Shown: one piece after another, positions 49,577-58,433 of the stretch
Layout: every line of letters starts with the position of its first letter
Position numbering within the stretch: the first letter of the stretch is position 1
NCBI GenBank assembly: GCA_039888615.1
Contig: JBDQQS010000004.1
Length of the DNA stretch: 64,000 nucleotides
Source: Flavimaribacter sp039888615
GTDB taxonomy: Bacteria > Pseudomonadota > Alphaproteobacteria > Rhizobiales > Rhizobiaceae
Reading direction: 5' to 3' (one strand)
Translations under genes and position numbers: made by a program
The notes under the pieces: generated by a model
Databases searched by the model: none
Told to the model about the DNA's origin: nothing
The model's input: the letters and a program-made list of their open reading frames with translations, nothing else

Positions 49577-50082
49577 GTGTTCAACTCCCCCTCGAGCAAT
49601 TGCCCGGCTGACATGTGCAGAAATTCATCAAGGCGGTCTGCGAAAGCAATGAACGCCCCGATCTCTTCCGTGGTGAACCGCTCGCGCAAGGCGTCGCGAC
49701 GACGCTGCATGATCGGCGCCGCACGCTCATAGGCCTGCCGGCCGCAATCCGTCAAGGCGACGATCATCTGCCGCCCGTCATCGGCGTCGCGCTCCAAAGT
49801 GATGTACCCCTTGCGACGCATGTCCGGCAGCGCCCGGCTTAGCAATGAATGGTCGGAGCGCTGAACATAGGCGAGGTCGCGGATCGACATCGGTCCGGTC
49901 TGGTAGAGATCCCAGAGCGTGCGCCACTCGACAATCGAAAGGCCGCCTCCGGCCTCCAGTAATTTGCGGCCCTGAACCCGCGAAGCGGCGTAGAGGGCCG
50001 GCAGCCGGGAAAAGACGTTTGTGTCCAGCGTCTCGCGCCTTTGTTGTAGCCGGGCGGTGTCTGTGCGTGTCTGTTCAACCAT
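49573..50082 (-). CDS. MarR family transcriptional regulator
   Basis: ATG at 50082 follows GCGGAGGAACACA, a well-spaced RBS, giving 169 residues; the longer frame is unsupported. The winged helix-turn-helix spans about residues 50-110: SIVEWRTLWDLYQTGPMSIR, LAYVQRSDHSLLSRALPDM and the wing RDADDGRQMIVALTDCGRQA. It is divergent from the TAXI/TRAP operon across a 133-base gap and coupled to the sulfatase, so it probably controls both directions in response to an aromatic or organic acid ligand. Confidence 0.9.
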   Translation of the reverse strand: MVEQTRTDTARLQQRRETLDTNVFSRLPALYAASRVQGRKLLEAGGGLSIVEWRTLWDLYQTGPMSIRDLAYVQRSDHSLLSRALPDMRRKGYITLERDADDGRQMIVALTDCGRQAYERAAPIMQRRRDALRERFTTEEIGAFIAFADRLDEFLHMSAGQLLEGELNT

Positions 50083-50215
50083 TGTGTTCCTCCGCATCAA
50101 TACTGCCCAAAGAAAAATTCCGTGACAAGTCATATAAATTCTGCGATTTATATTTTAGCCCTGACACCGGGGCTCGTGTTGTTGAGGAGCACACGAACTC
50201 AAGGGAGGAAACCGA

Positions 50216-51271
50216 ATGATCAAGAGACTTCTTCTTGCAACGACGGTTGCACTGATTCCAGCTGCTGCGGCGGCCCAGGCGACGCTGACCGCCGAAACCA
50301 CGACACCAGGCTCGACGCCGCATTATATCGACACGACGCTTGCAGCCGTGCTGGACAGCGCAGGCGTTGCGACAATGCAGATCACCGAGGGCGCGACGCT
50401 TACCAACTCCGTCCAGGCGGTCGCGGAAGGCAGACTGGACATGGCGCCTGCGCCGCTGATCCTGCCGTTCCTGCTGTCGAAGGGCATCGGTCCCTATAGC
50501 GGCGTCGGTCCGGAAAAGGGCGCCGAACTCGCCGAAAACATCCGCGCGCTTTTCTTCAATGCCGGATCGGCGCAGGTTTTCGGCTACTACAACAGCAATC
50601 CGGTGGAAGACATCCGCAATCTCGAAGGCTTGCGCATCTGGAACGGCCCGCCGCGCGGCGCCGCCCTTACGTCAGGACGCGCGATGATCCAGCTTCTGGC
50701 GGGCCTCAAGGACGGCGAAGGCTATGAGGGTATTCAGAATGAGTGGCCGGACACGGTCTCCACCATAACAGGCGGCGGAGCCGATGCGTGGACTATCCCC
50801 GAAGGCCTGCCTTCCGGCCGCCAGATCACCATTGCCGCCGCCGGCGGCATCACGCTGTACGATGTGCCTTCGGATCTGCTTGCCAGTGAACTCGGTCAGC
50901 AGATCGTCGCGGCGCCGGGCCATGCGCCTTACTCCGTCCCGGTGGACGTGGTCCGCAAGGCTTATGAGGGCAACGACATCACCATCGTGACTGACGACGA
51001 CACGTTCGACAGTTTCGCGACGGCCTTTGGACAGATCGTGCCGGCCACGATGGACGAAGAGCTCGCCTACAACATCACCAAAGCCTATCTCGAAGGCGAA
51101 GAGCGGTTCATGACCAGTTCTCCGCGCGGGCCACACTCCAAGCTGAGCTTCGGAGATATTGACGGCAAGAGCCAGGGCGCCTGTGGGGCAGTGCAGATCA
51201 AGATGCATCCTGGCGCGATCCGCGCTTTTGAGGAGGCCGGGCATACCGTCGCGGACTGCCTGAAGCCGTAA
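50216..51271 (+). CDS. TAXI family TRAP substrate-binding protein
   Basis: The 351-residue periplasmic protein has a Sec signal (about 2-22, cleavage near AAAAQ) and TAXI features: TPGSTPHYIDTTLAAVLD near residue 30, an AEGRLDMAPAPLILPFLL stretch near 78, and YDVPSDLLASELGQQIV. Two cysteines near the C-terminus (GACGAVQ and DCLKP) may form a disulfide. It supplies the fused permease at 51330, from which it is separated by a stable hairpin. Confidence 0.87.
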   Translation: MIKRLLLATTVALIPAAAAAQATLTAETTTPGSTPHYIDTTLAAVLDSAGVATMQITEGATLTNSVQAVAEGRLDMAPAPLILPFLLSKGIGPYSGVGPEKGAELAENIRALFFNAGSAQVFGYYNSNPVEDIRNLEGLRIWNGPPRGAALTSGRAMIQLLAGLKDGEGYEGIQNEWPDTVSTITGGGADAWTIPEGLPSGRQITIAAAGGITLYDVPSDLLASELGQQIVAAPGHAPYSVPVDVVRKAYEGNDITIVTDDDTFDSFATAFGQIVPATMDEELAYNITKAYLEGEERFMTSSPRGPHSKLSFGDIDGKSQGACGAVQIKMHPGAIRAFEEAGHTVADCLKP

Positions 51272-51289
51272 TCGTCCGATAAACGTCAC

Positions 51290-51313
51290 GGAGCCTGTCC
51301 CCGGACAGGCTCC
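51290..51313 (+). other. Intercistronic hairpin after the TAXI gene
   Basis: GGAGCCTGTCC (51290-51300) is exactly complementary to GGACAGGCTCC (51303-51313), with only CC between; the real loop must open a few pairs. There is no T-tract. It probably stabilises the binding-protein mRNA, like the structure at 10083. Confidence 0.72.
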
Positions 51314-51329
51314 GCAAGGGGCGCGGGTC

Positions 51330-53633
51330 ATGACGCAGGAAGAGACAAAACGCCCTTTCGGGCAATGGCTGGCGCTTGTTCTCGCGCTGATCCTCGTGAT
51401 CGTCGGGCTCGTCAACACGATGCCGGAAATCCCGGGTCTGCAGGACCTTGCGCGCGATCTGACCGGTCAGAAGTTCTTCCGTGTTTCCGGTTTTGCCCCG
51501 CAATATTTCTACCCGCCGTTTTTCTTCCTGATGATGGCGATCGTGATGCTGGACGCCAGCGTTTACCGGGAATGGAAAAGGGAGAAGCCGGAGCTTGCCT
51601 GGCTTGGCTTTCTGCTGGACGCCGGGCTCATACTCGCCGCGTTTCTGGGCGCGCTCGGGTTCCTGGTCGAGACCGATTCCATCTGCCTCTTCGACCAGAT
51701 CTCGGGCGAACGCGCGCGGCTGATCCAGGAAGCGGCGGAGCGGGCGCAGGGCGTCATTCCGGGCATTTCGCTCGAAGCCGAGGTGCCGGCGTGCCAGGCG
51801 CGTTTCGGCGTCTGGATCATCCCGCTGCTGTTCACGATCATCACACTGTTTTTCCTTTACAATGTGCGGGTATGGGGTCTGCCGCTGGTGATTGTAGCCA
51901 GCGTCGTCGTGCTCTACACGGTCGCAACCGCGCTGATCTGGGTTTTCGGACTGTCGGAAAACAATTTCCTTCTGACAAAGCTTGGGGCCGATGGCGGCGA
52001 CGCCACCGCCGCCGCCATCCAGAAGGCGACCAACGTGTTCATTACGCCGGACGGTTTCATGGGCCGGTTCATGGACATCGTCGTCAACCAGGTCTTCCCC
52101 TATGTCATTCTCGGCTCCTTGTTCGGTACGTCGGCCGGCGGCACGTCGCTGATAAAGGTCGCGGTGCGCCTCACGCGCAACCTGCGCGGCGGGCCGGCGC
52201 ATGCGGCGATTGTCTCCTCGGCGATGTTCGGCACAATCACCGGCGGGCCGGTCACCAACGTCTTGTCCACTGGGCGCCTGACCATCCCCATGATGCGGCG
52301 CAACGGCTTCTCGCCGCAGTTCGCCGGTGGGGTCGAGGCCGCGGCGTCGTCCGGCGGGCAGATCATGCCGCCGGTCATGGGCGTCGCCGCGTTCGTGCTG
52401 GTGGCCTTGACGGCCGTGCCCTACAGCAAGGTGATCACGGCGGCGTTTCTGCCGGCGATCGCCTTCTTTTTCTCGATCTTTCTCGCGGTCATGTTTCAGG
52501 CGCGCCGCGAGCGCGTGGAAGCCATGCGCGATATACCGGAAGACCTGGTCATGGACCGGCAGGACTGGTGGAACCTGATCATCATTGTCGTTCCGATCCT
52601 CACGATCCTTGTCCTGCTGCTCGGAAGCAAGGATTTCTATACCGGCAGTTTCGTTGCGACCGTTCTTCCGGCCGGGGTGGTGCAGACCATCGTCAATGCG
52701 ACCGGCGACGCGGTCTCGGCCGGCTGGTGGGCCGTCGCCGTGCTGCTGCCGCTGCTGTTTCTTGATCCGAAAACACGCGCCAGGCCGGTGAAAATTCTCA
52801 TCTCTCTTGCCGACGGCGGCATCCTTCTTTCGCGTTTGTTCCTCCTGTTGTTCGCAGTCTCGATCATCGCCGCCTTTCTGAACGAAAGCGGGCTGACAGG
52901 CGAACTGACGCGGGCCGTCACGACCTGGCTGGAACAGGCGGAGTTCATCGACGTGTTCGGTTTGACGATCCATATTTCCGGCGGCTTCTACCTGATGCTG
53001 GCGCTCACCTGCGCGATGCTGTGCGCAATCATCCTTGGCATGGGCATGCCCACGGTGCCGGCCTATGTGAACGTCGCGCTGCTGCTCGGACCGCTGCTCG
53101 CGCAACTCGGCGTCAGTTTCTTCACTGCGAACATGTTCGTGTTCTATTTCGCCGTCGCATCCGCCATCACGCCACCGGTGGCGGTCGCCGCGTTCGCCGC
53201 CGCCTCGATCACCCGCACCGAGCCCATGCGCACCGGTTTCGCCGCCGTGCGGGTCGGAATCGTGATGTTCACGATCCCGTTCATCTTCGCCTGGTATCCG
53301 GAATTGCTTCTGATCGAGGAGGCGGTTACCATTACCAATGAAGCCGGAGGGCGCGAACTGATCGCGGGCTACACCGGCGAGCCGGACTGGCTTGCGCTCA
53401 GCCTGCTTGGCCTGCGCATCCTGCTCGCGCTCTACCTTCTGGCGTCGGCGCTGGCGCGTTATGATCGCGGCCCGATCGCAGCCTGGGAAATCGCCCTGCG
53501 GCTCGCCCTTGCGGTACTGGTCCTGTGGAAGACGCCGGTATTGATGTGGGCAGGCATTGTTTTCGGCCTGCTTCTGATTGCGAGAAATCTCGTTTTTGAG
53601 CGCAGGACACAGGAAGCGGCGTCCCGGGCCTGA
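51330..53633 (+). CDS. TRAP transporter fused permease (4TM-12TM)
   Basis: The 767-residue inner-membrane protein combines DctQ-like N-terminal helices with a DctM-like domain, as usual for TAXI-type TRAP systems. The DctM part shows HAAIVSSAMFGTITGGPVTN near residue 290 and GGVEAAASSGGQIMPPVMGV near 333, and PTVPAYVNVALLLGPLLAQL near 573. A soluble stretch around residues 120-150 (ERARLIQEAAERAQGVIPG) lies between early helices. It pairs with the TAXI protein upstream. Confidence 0.93.
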   Translation: MTQEETKRPFGQWLALVLALILVIVGLVNTMPEIPGLQDLARDLTGQKFFRVSGFAPQYFYPPFFFLMMAIVMLDASVYREWKREKPELAWLGFLLDAGLILAAFLGALGFLVETDSICLFDQISGERARLIQEAAERAQGVIPGISLEAEVPACQARFGVWIIPLLFTIITLFFLYNVRVWGLPLVIVASVVVLYTVATALIWVFGLSENNFLLTKLGADGGDATAAAIQKATNVFITPDGFMGRFMDIVVNQVFPYVILGSLFGTSAGGTSLIKVAVRLTRNLRGGPAHAAIVSSAMFGTITGGPVTNVLSTGRLTIPMMRRNGFSPQFAGGVEAAASSGGQIMPPVMGVAAFVLVALTAVPYSKVITAAFLPAIAFFFSIFLAVMFQARRERVEAMRDIPEDLVMDRQDWWNLIIIVVPILTILVLLLGSKDFYTGSFVATVLPAGVVQTIVNATGDAVSAGWWAVAVLLPLLFLDPKTRARPVKILISLADGGILLSRLFLLLFAVSIIAAFLNESGLTGELTRAVTTWLEQAEFIDVFGLTIHISGGFYLMLALTCAMLCAIILGMGMPTVPAYVNVALLLGPLLAQLGVSFFTANMFVFYFAVASAITPPVAVAAFAAASITRTEPMRTGFAAVRVGIVMFTIPFIFAWYPELLLIEEAVTITNEAGGRELIAGYTGEPDWLALSLLGLRILLALYLLASALARYDRGPIAAWEIALRLALAVLVLWKTPVLMWAGIVFGLLLIARNLVFERRTQEAASRA

Positions 53634-53699
53634 CCTCACATCCACATTGCTGTGGCGCCGGCTTGCGTATAAGTTCAAGCAAAACAAGGGAGCACAGGG

Positions 53700-54710
53700 A
53701 TGTACAAAGTTTTTCGCCGAATACTTTCCGCGACACTGGTTCTGGGAATGGCGGCCGGAACCGCGAACGCCGCAGAATGGAAATTCAACAACGGGCTTCC
53801 GGAAGGCCGGGGAGAGTCCGCGCAACTGGAAACCTTCGCAGAGGACGTGGCGGATCTGAGCGGCGGAAGCCTTACGATCGACGTCTTCCACGGCGGTTCG
53901 CTGAACCTCAAGGACAACGACGTGGCGCGCTGGCTGCCCCGCGGGGCTGTGGAAATGGGTCTGGTCTGGGCGAACTACCTCGGCCGCGACGTTCCCGCAC
54001 TGAACGCGGTGATGATCCAGGGATCGGTCGGCAGCCCCGAGGAACTGATCGCCGCGCTGCCGGAAATCCAGGAGATCTACACCGAAGTGCTCGGCGAACT
54101 CGATATCGTGCCGACCGGGTTCATGGCGCTGCCGCTCCTGAAGGCCTCGATCTTCTGTCGGGAGGAGCCGGTTCGCACGCTCGAAGACCTCAAGACGAAG
54201 AAGCTCCGCGTCTGGAGCGCCGATCAGGTCGAAACCTTCACCAAACTTGGCGTCTCTGCGCAGATCGTGGGTCAGAACGACCTTTACGTGGCGCTTCAGA
54301 CCGGCGTGGTCGACTGCGCGGTCTATCCAGCGCTCTTCGCGCACACCATATCGCTTCAGGAAGTCACGAAATACGCCTCCTATCTTTATCCGGTGGCGGG
54401 CGTTCCTTATGTTCTTGGCGCTTCCAAAGGCGCGTGGGAAAGCCTGAGCGACGCCGAGCGCGAAGCCGTTGAAACGGCGGCTGCCCGCGTCTGGGAACGC
54501 ACCAACGAGTATTCCAAGGCGGAAGAAAACGAGCAGGCCGCGCGCGCCAAGCTCACCGAGCAGGGGATCGAGTTTCTCGAGCCGTTCTCTGAAGAAGATC
54601 GCGCGGCGTTCCTCGAAGCAGCCTCCGCCACATGGCTGGAGATGGCCGAGGAAGCAGGCGGCGCCGCGCCCGAGTACAGACAGAGAATCCTCGAATCCCT
54701 GGGGCGCTGA
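53700..54710 (+). CDS. TRAP transporter substrate-binding protein (DctP family), second system
   Basis: The 336-residue protein has a Sec signal (about 8-23, cleavage near ANAAE) and DctP-type features: DVFHGGSLNLKDNDVARWLP near residue 62, and the ligand motif SIFCREEPVRTLEDLKTKKL near 150 followed by RVWSADQVETFTKLG. The RBS AAGGGAG precedes ATG 53700. With the genes at 54713 and 55265 it forms a second complete TRAP importer directly behind the first. Confidence 0.92.
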   Translation: MYKVFRRILSATLVLGMAAGTANAAEWKFNNGLPEGRGESAQLETFAEDVADLSGGSLTIDVFHGGSLNLKDNDVARWLPRGAVEMGLVWANYLGRDVPALNAVMIQGSVGSPEELIAALPEIQEIYTEVLGELDIVPTGFMALPLLKASIFCREEPVRTLEDLKTKKLRVWSADQVETFTKLGVSAQIVGQNDLYVALQTGVVDCAVYPALFAHTISLQEVTKYASYLYPVAGVPYVLGASKGAWESLSDAEREAVETAAARVWERTNEYSKAEENEQAARAKLTEQGIEFLEPFSEEDRAAFLEAASATWLEMAEEAGGAAPEYRQRILESLGR

Positions 54711-54712
54711 GC

Positions 54713-55246
54713 TTGCAGCACGGAACGGATGAAGACAGGCGTTCGGCAATCGCCGAACGCGTCGAGAGACTGCTTTTGCCTGTCTTCAACGCGATGGCCC
54801 TGCTGGCGGCGGCGGGCGGCGTCGCGATCGTCGTTCTGATTGGCGCGAGCGTGGCCATGCGGTACTTCGCGTTCGCGCCGTTCCGGTTTACGGAAGAACT
54901 CGTCGGACTTCTGATGACGGCCGCTTTCTTCCTCGCTCTTCCTCTGGCGACGCTGCGGGCCAAGCATGTTCGCGTTCTTGTGCTCGTCACGACGCTTCCC
55001 GCGCGCGCGGCGCGGGCGGCCGGGGTTCTCGCGGCGCTGTTCGGCGCCGCCTTCTGCCTCTGGTTTTTCGTGCTCTGCCTTCCATGGCTGGAATTCGCGA
55101 TTGACCGCAACATCAAGACCGAAGTCGGCCGTCTTTTAATGTATCCTTGGATGGCGCTTCTTCCCTTGTCCATGGCGTTGACCATGGCCGCGTTTCTGGC
55201 GCGCGGCGCATCCGGCGGCGGCCGGAATCAAACCGCTCGACCCTGA
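54713..55246 (+). CDS. TRAP transporter small permease (DctQ-type), second system
   Basis: The best start is TTG at 54713, 2 bases after the DctP stop; no ATG or GTG fits before the first membrane helix, and the open frame upstream overlaps the DctP gene. The 177-residue protein has four TM helices and the DctQ motif RYFAFAPFRFTEELVGLLM near residue 47, then LPLATLRAKHVRV. Confidence 0.85.
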   Translation: MQHGTDEDRRSAIAERVERLLLPVFNAMALLAAAGGVAIVVLIGASVAMRYFAFAPFRFTEELVGLLMTAAFFLALPLATLRAKHVRVLVLVTTLPARAARAAGVLAALFGAAFCLWFFVLCLPWLEFAIDRNIKTEVGRLLMYPWMALLPLSMALTMAAFLARGASGGGRNQTARP

Positions 55247-55264
55247 TCAGGCGGAAGAAAAGCG

Positions 55265-56560
55265 ATGTTCGGTTTCTGGGGCATACTGATTGGCGGTCTG
55301 GCGGTGTTCGCGGGTTCCGGGCTGGCTCTCGGCGCGGCGCTCGGGCTGACCGGACTTCTGATCCTGCACTTCCTCGCCGGCGGCTCGACCTATGTCGCTG
55401 TCGACGCCGTCTGGAACGTGTTCAACTCCTTTACGCTCAGCGCCATTCCGCTCTTCATCATTCTTGGCGAGATCATGCTGCGCAGCGGCATCAGCGAGAG
55501 GATTTACTCGGCGCTGACGCCGCTGTTCCAGCGCGTTCCGGGCGGGCTGTTGCACACCAACATCGCTGTCTGCACGCTTTTTGGCGCGGTCAGCGGTTCG
55601 AGCCTGTCGACCGCCGCGGCGGTCGGTTCCGTCGCCTATCCCGAAATGACGGAGCGCGGTTATGACAAACGGATGGTGGTGGCGTCCCTGGCCGGGGGAG
55701 GGACGCTGGGCCTGCTGATTCCGCCCAGCCTCTCGTTGCTCATCTACGGGGCTTTGACCGAGACCTCCATCGGGCGGTTGTTCATGGCCGGTCTGTTGCC
55801 GGGCCTGCTGCTTGCGGCGATGTTCATGATCTACATCCTGCTGCGCTGTCTCTCCCAGCCGCGCCTCGTTCCGCAACGCGGGGCGTCCGCCGGCCTCAGG
55901 GTCATTCTCGTCAATCTGCTCAGCCTGTGGCCATTCCTGCTGCTGATCCTCGCGATCATGGGCAGCATCGCGTTCGGCGTGGCGACGCCGACCGAGGCGG
56001 CCGGAATAGGCGTCATCGCGACGATCGTCGTGGGACGGTTCTGGGGCAATCTGACCATGAAGACGCTCGCCGAGAGTTTCTTTGCGGCGATCCTCCTCTT
56101 CGCGTCGATCGCCTTCGTTGTCATGGGCGCGACAATTCTTGCGCAGGCGGTAAGCCTGCTCGGCGTTCCGCAGGCCATCCTGGAGGCTGTGCGCGCTGCG
56201 GATCTCGGACCGGTGGCGGTTCTGGCGCTTGTCGTCCTGATCTACCTGGTGCTTGGTTGTTTCTTCGATGGGCTATCGCTTATGATCATGACGCTTCCCA
56301 TCGTGGCGCCTCTGATGGTCGGACTTGGCTTCGACGCGATCTGGCTCGGCGTCATCATCACCATCCTGATCGAGATCGGGCAGGTGACGCCGCCTGTGGG
56401 ACTCAACCTGTCTGTCCTCGTTTCCGTCACGGACGAAAAGGTGTCGCTCGGCGAAGCCGCGATCGCCACCATTCCCTATTGGCTGATCCTGCTGGCGGGT
56501 ATCGCGATACTGGCCGTCATGCCCCAGATCGCGCTGTTCCTGCCGTCCATTGTGATGTGA
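55265..56560 (+). CDS. TRAP transporter large permease (DctM-type), second system
   Basis: The 431-residue inner-membrane protein has about 12 TM helices and DctM motifs FGAVSGSSLSTAAAVGSVAY near residue 104, GTLGLLIPPSLSLLIYGALT near 146 and GVATPTEAAGIGV near 238. It ends 2 bases before the convergent M24 peptidase gene, so the two transcripts meet there without a visible terminator. Confidence 0.94.
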   Translation: MFGFWGILIGGLAVFAGSGLALGAALGLTGLLILHFLAGGSTYVAVDAVWNVFNSFTLSAIPLFIILGEIMLRSGISERIYSALTPLFQRVPGGLLHTNIAVCTLFGAVSGSSLSTAAAVGSVAYPEMTERGYDKRMVVASLAGGGTLGLLIPPSLSLLIYGALTETSIGRLFMAGLLPGLLLAAMFMIYILLRCLSQPRLVPQRGASAGLRVILVNLLSLWPFLLLILAIMGSIAFGVATPTEAAGIGVIATIVVGRFWGNLTMKTLAESFFAAILLFASIAFVVMGATILAQAVSLLGVPQAILEAVRAADLGPVAVLALVVLIYLVLGCFFDGLSLMIMTLPIVAPLMVGLGFDAIWLGVIITILIEIGQVTPPVGLNLSVLVSVTDEKVSLGEAAIATIPYWLILLAGIAILAVMPQIALFLPSIVM

Positions 56561-56562
56561 CG

Positions 56563-57804
56563 TCAGTCCGGAATGTGAACGAGGTCGAGGGGCAGCGTGT
56601 TCATCATCTCGCACCCTCTTCCGGTAATCAGCAACTGGTTCTCTATGATCATCCCGCCAAGCCCGTCAATATACCACGGGCACTCGAACGCCATGACCAT
56701 GCCGGGCTCGAAAACAACGTCCGACTCCGCGGAAATGAACGGCCATTCCTCGCTTCCGGGACCAGCGCCGAGCCCATGCCCGAAATGACCTCTCGTATAA
56801 CCGGGAAATCCTGTATCGCGGATCGCTGCAAGCGTGACCCGATGGACTTCCGACAAGGGCACACCCGGTTTCAGTAACGCAGATCCCGCTATGAACCCCT
56901 TCATGAGCGCGTCAAAAAGGCGAGCCTGCGTCCGGCCGGGTGAGCCAAAGACAAAGGTCCGGCCGGTATCGGACGTGTAACCGTTCACAAGACATCCTAC
57001 ATCCACCTTGATCAGGTCTCCAGGGGTGACCGCCGCGTTTCCTCCCCATGGATTTTCCCCGACGGAGACGTACTCCCACGCACCGCTCAGCGATCGGCTG
57101 TCCGGATGGCTCTCAACCGCCTTTCGCCAGACGTCTGCAAGCGCGTCTCGGGTCACGCCCGGCCCAATCGCTCCCCGCAGCGCCTCAATGCCGGTTTCCG
57201 CAATCTGAACCGCGAGACGCAGATTGGCGATCTCATCAGCGGATTTCACCATTTTCAGCCGGGCGATCAGCGTCGTTGCATCGACCAGGTCCACGTCGCC
57301 AATCGCAGCCTTGAAGGCGTTGAAGTCCCTTGCGGAAATCCCTGAGGCCTCAAATCCGATGCGCGCCTGATCGAGACCGCGTTCGCGCAGGATATCCGCC
57401 AGGTGGCGGTAGCACAGGTCAGGGTCAAAGGTTTCGGGACGTGCAAAGCGATCGGGGCGACCGGCGATGCGCCAGGCGGCCGCAACCTGTTGTTCGGGAG
57501 GAATGTCCGGATCGATGTCGTCGAGGTTCGTAGTTTCCACCCATATCGGGCATTCGCGAATGTCCGTTATGTGACTGGCTTTGCGGAAGCTCCGCGCAAA
57601 CAGGTCGCTGACGACGGCCGTCTCCGGTCTGGCACAATCTGCGGGGACGAAAACGGCGACGGCGCCGGCTCTGCCCCACATGGTGGCCACTCCGGGGGAG
57701 GCCCCGGTTGCGTAGAGGAAGCTGTCAGGCGAGAGCAGTATCAGTCCGTCGATCCCCGCATCGGACATCAACTGTTCGGCGCGTTTGCGGTCAAGATTTG
57801 CCAT
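56563..57804 (-). CDS. M24 family metallopeptidase (Xaa-Pro aminopeptidase-like)
   Basis: The 413-residue protein has a creatinase-type N-domain and a pita-bread C-domain with the five metal ligands in place: Asp in IKVDVGCLVNGY near residue 256, Asp in TSDTGRTFVF, His in GHFGHGLGAGPG near 331, Glu in MAFECPWYIDG and Glu in GGMIIENQLL. It cleaves Xaa-Pro or a related C-N bond; creatinase-like substrates are also possible in this fold. Confidence 0.9.
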   Translation of the reverse strand: MANLDRKRAEQLMSDAGIDGLILLSPDSFLYATGASPGVATMWGRAGAVAVFVPADCARPETAVVSDLFARSFRKASHITDIRECPIWVETTNLDDIDPDIPPEQQVAAAWRIAGRPDRFARPETFDPDLCYRHLADILRERGLDQARIGFEASGISARDFNAFKAAIGDVDLVDATTLIARLKMVKSADEIANLRLAVQIAETGIEALRGAIGPGVTRDALADVWRKAVESHPDSRSLSGAWEYVSVGENPWGGNAAVTPGDLIKVDVGCLVNGYTSDTGRTFVFGSPGRTQARLFDALMKGFIAGSALLKPGVPLSEVHRVTLAAIRDTGFPGYTRGHFGHGLGAGPGSEEWPFISAESDVVFEPGMVMAFECPWYIDGLGGMIIENQLLITGRGCEMMNTLPLDLVHIPD

Positions 57805-57905
57805 CGAACCTCACCTCCTGATTAACCCGCCCGAATTCCAGGTGTCTCAATCTAATGGGCGCGCAGCACGACATGCGCAAGGTCGCACAGGCAACAGAGT
57901 CCCCT

Positions 57906-58433
57906 TCAGAACGGTTCTTCGCCCTGCAGGCGCCACAGGTCGACCGTCAAGTCCCGTGCGGGCATTTCGACTTTCGGCAATGTCTTCGCGTCCATGGGGT
58001 CGGTTTCGTCGATGACGCCGCTTCGCGCAAGGACAAAGGCTGTCAGAGCGTAAACCTCGTCGTCTTCCAGCGACTTCGGCGCATGAAAGGGCATGGCGCG
58101 GCGAATATAGTCGAACAGTGTGGTGGCGTAGGGCCAGTAGCTGCCGGCTGCGCGCGAGAATTCGCCCGGATGCGGCGCCGCCAGCGGCTCTATTGGTCCT
58201 TCGCTGGCAGTTTCGCCATGGCAAAACGCGCACTGGAACTCATAGATTTCGGCGCCTTCAGCAGCCGTACCGGAACCATCGGGCAGGCCGGTTCCATCCG
58301 GCATGATATGGATCGCGAAGGCTGGTATGTCCGCTTCGGAAAGCGGAACCCCGAGACCTGGTCCCTCGGCCATGGAAGTCGTCGTCGCGAGCCCCAGCAG
58401 GGCAAGCGCTGCAAACCCGCTACGCATAGGCAT
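57906..58433 (-). CDS. Monohaem c-type cytochrome, SoxD/SorB-like partner
   Basis: The 175-residue protein has a Sec signal (about 4-22) and one haem c site, FQCAFCHGETASEG near residue 67. The likely axial Met is in YIRRAMPFHAPKSLEDDEVY near 110. It overlaps the SoxC-like gene by 14 bases, so it is probably the electron acceptor of that molybdoenzyme in the periplasm. Classical SoxD is a larger diheme protein; here a single domain is present. Confidence 0.85.
   Translation of the reverse strand: MPMRSGFAALALLGLATTTSMAEGPGLGVPLSEADIPAFAIHIMPDGTGLPDGSGTAAEGAEIYEFQCAFCHGETASEGPIEPLAAPHPGEFSRAAGSYWPYATTLFDYIRRAMPFHAPKSLEDDEVYALTAFVLARSGVIDETDPMDAKTLPKVEMPARDLTVDLWRLQGEEPF

Noticed and set aside
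51198..54749. A 1183-codon open frame on the minus strand opposite the TRAP genes.
   Set aside because: It mirrors three real rightward genes, is full of Arg, His, Asp and Gln as codon-phase shadows are, has no recognisable domain, and runs across the gaps between well-supported genes. High GC makes such antisense frames long.
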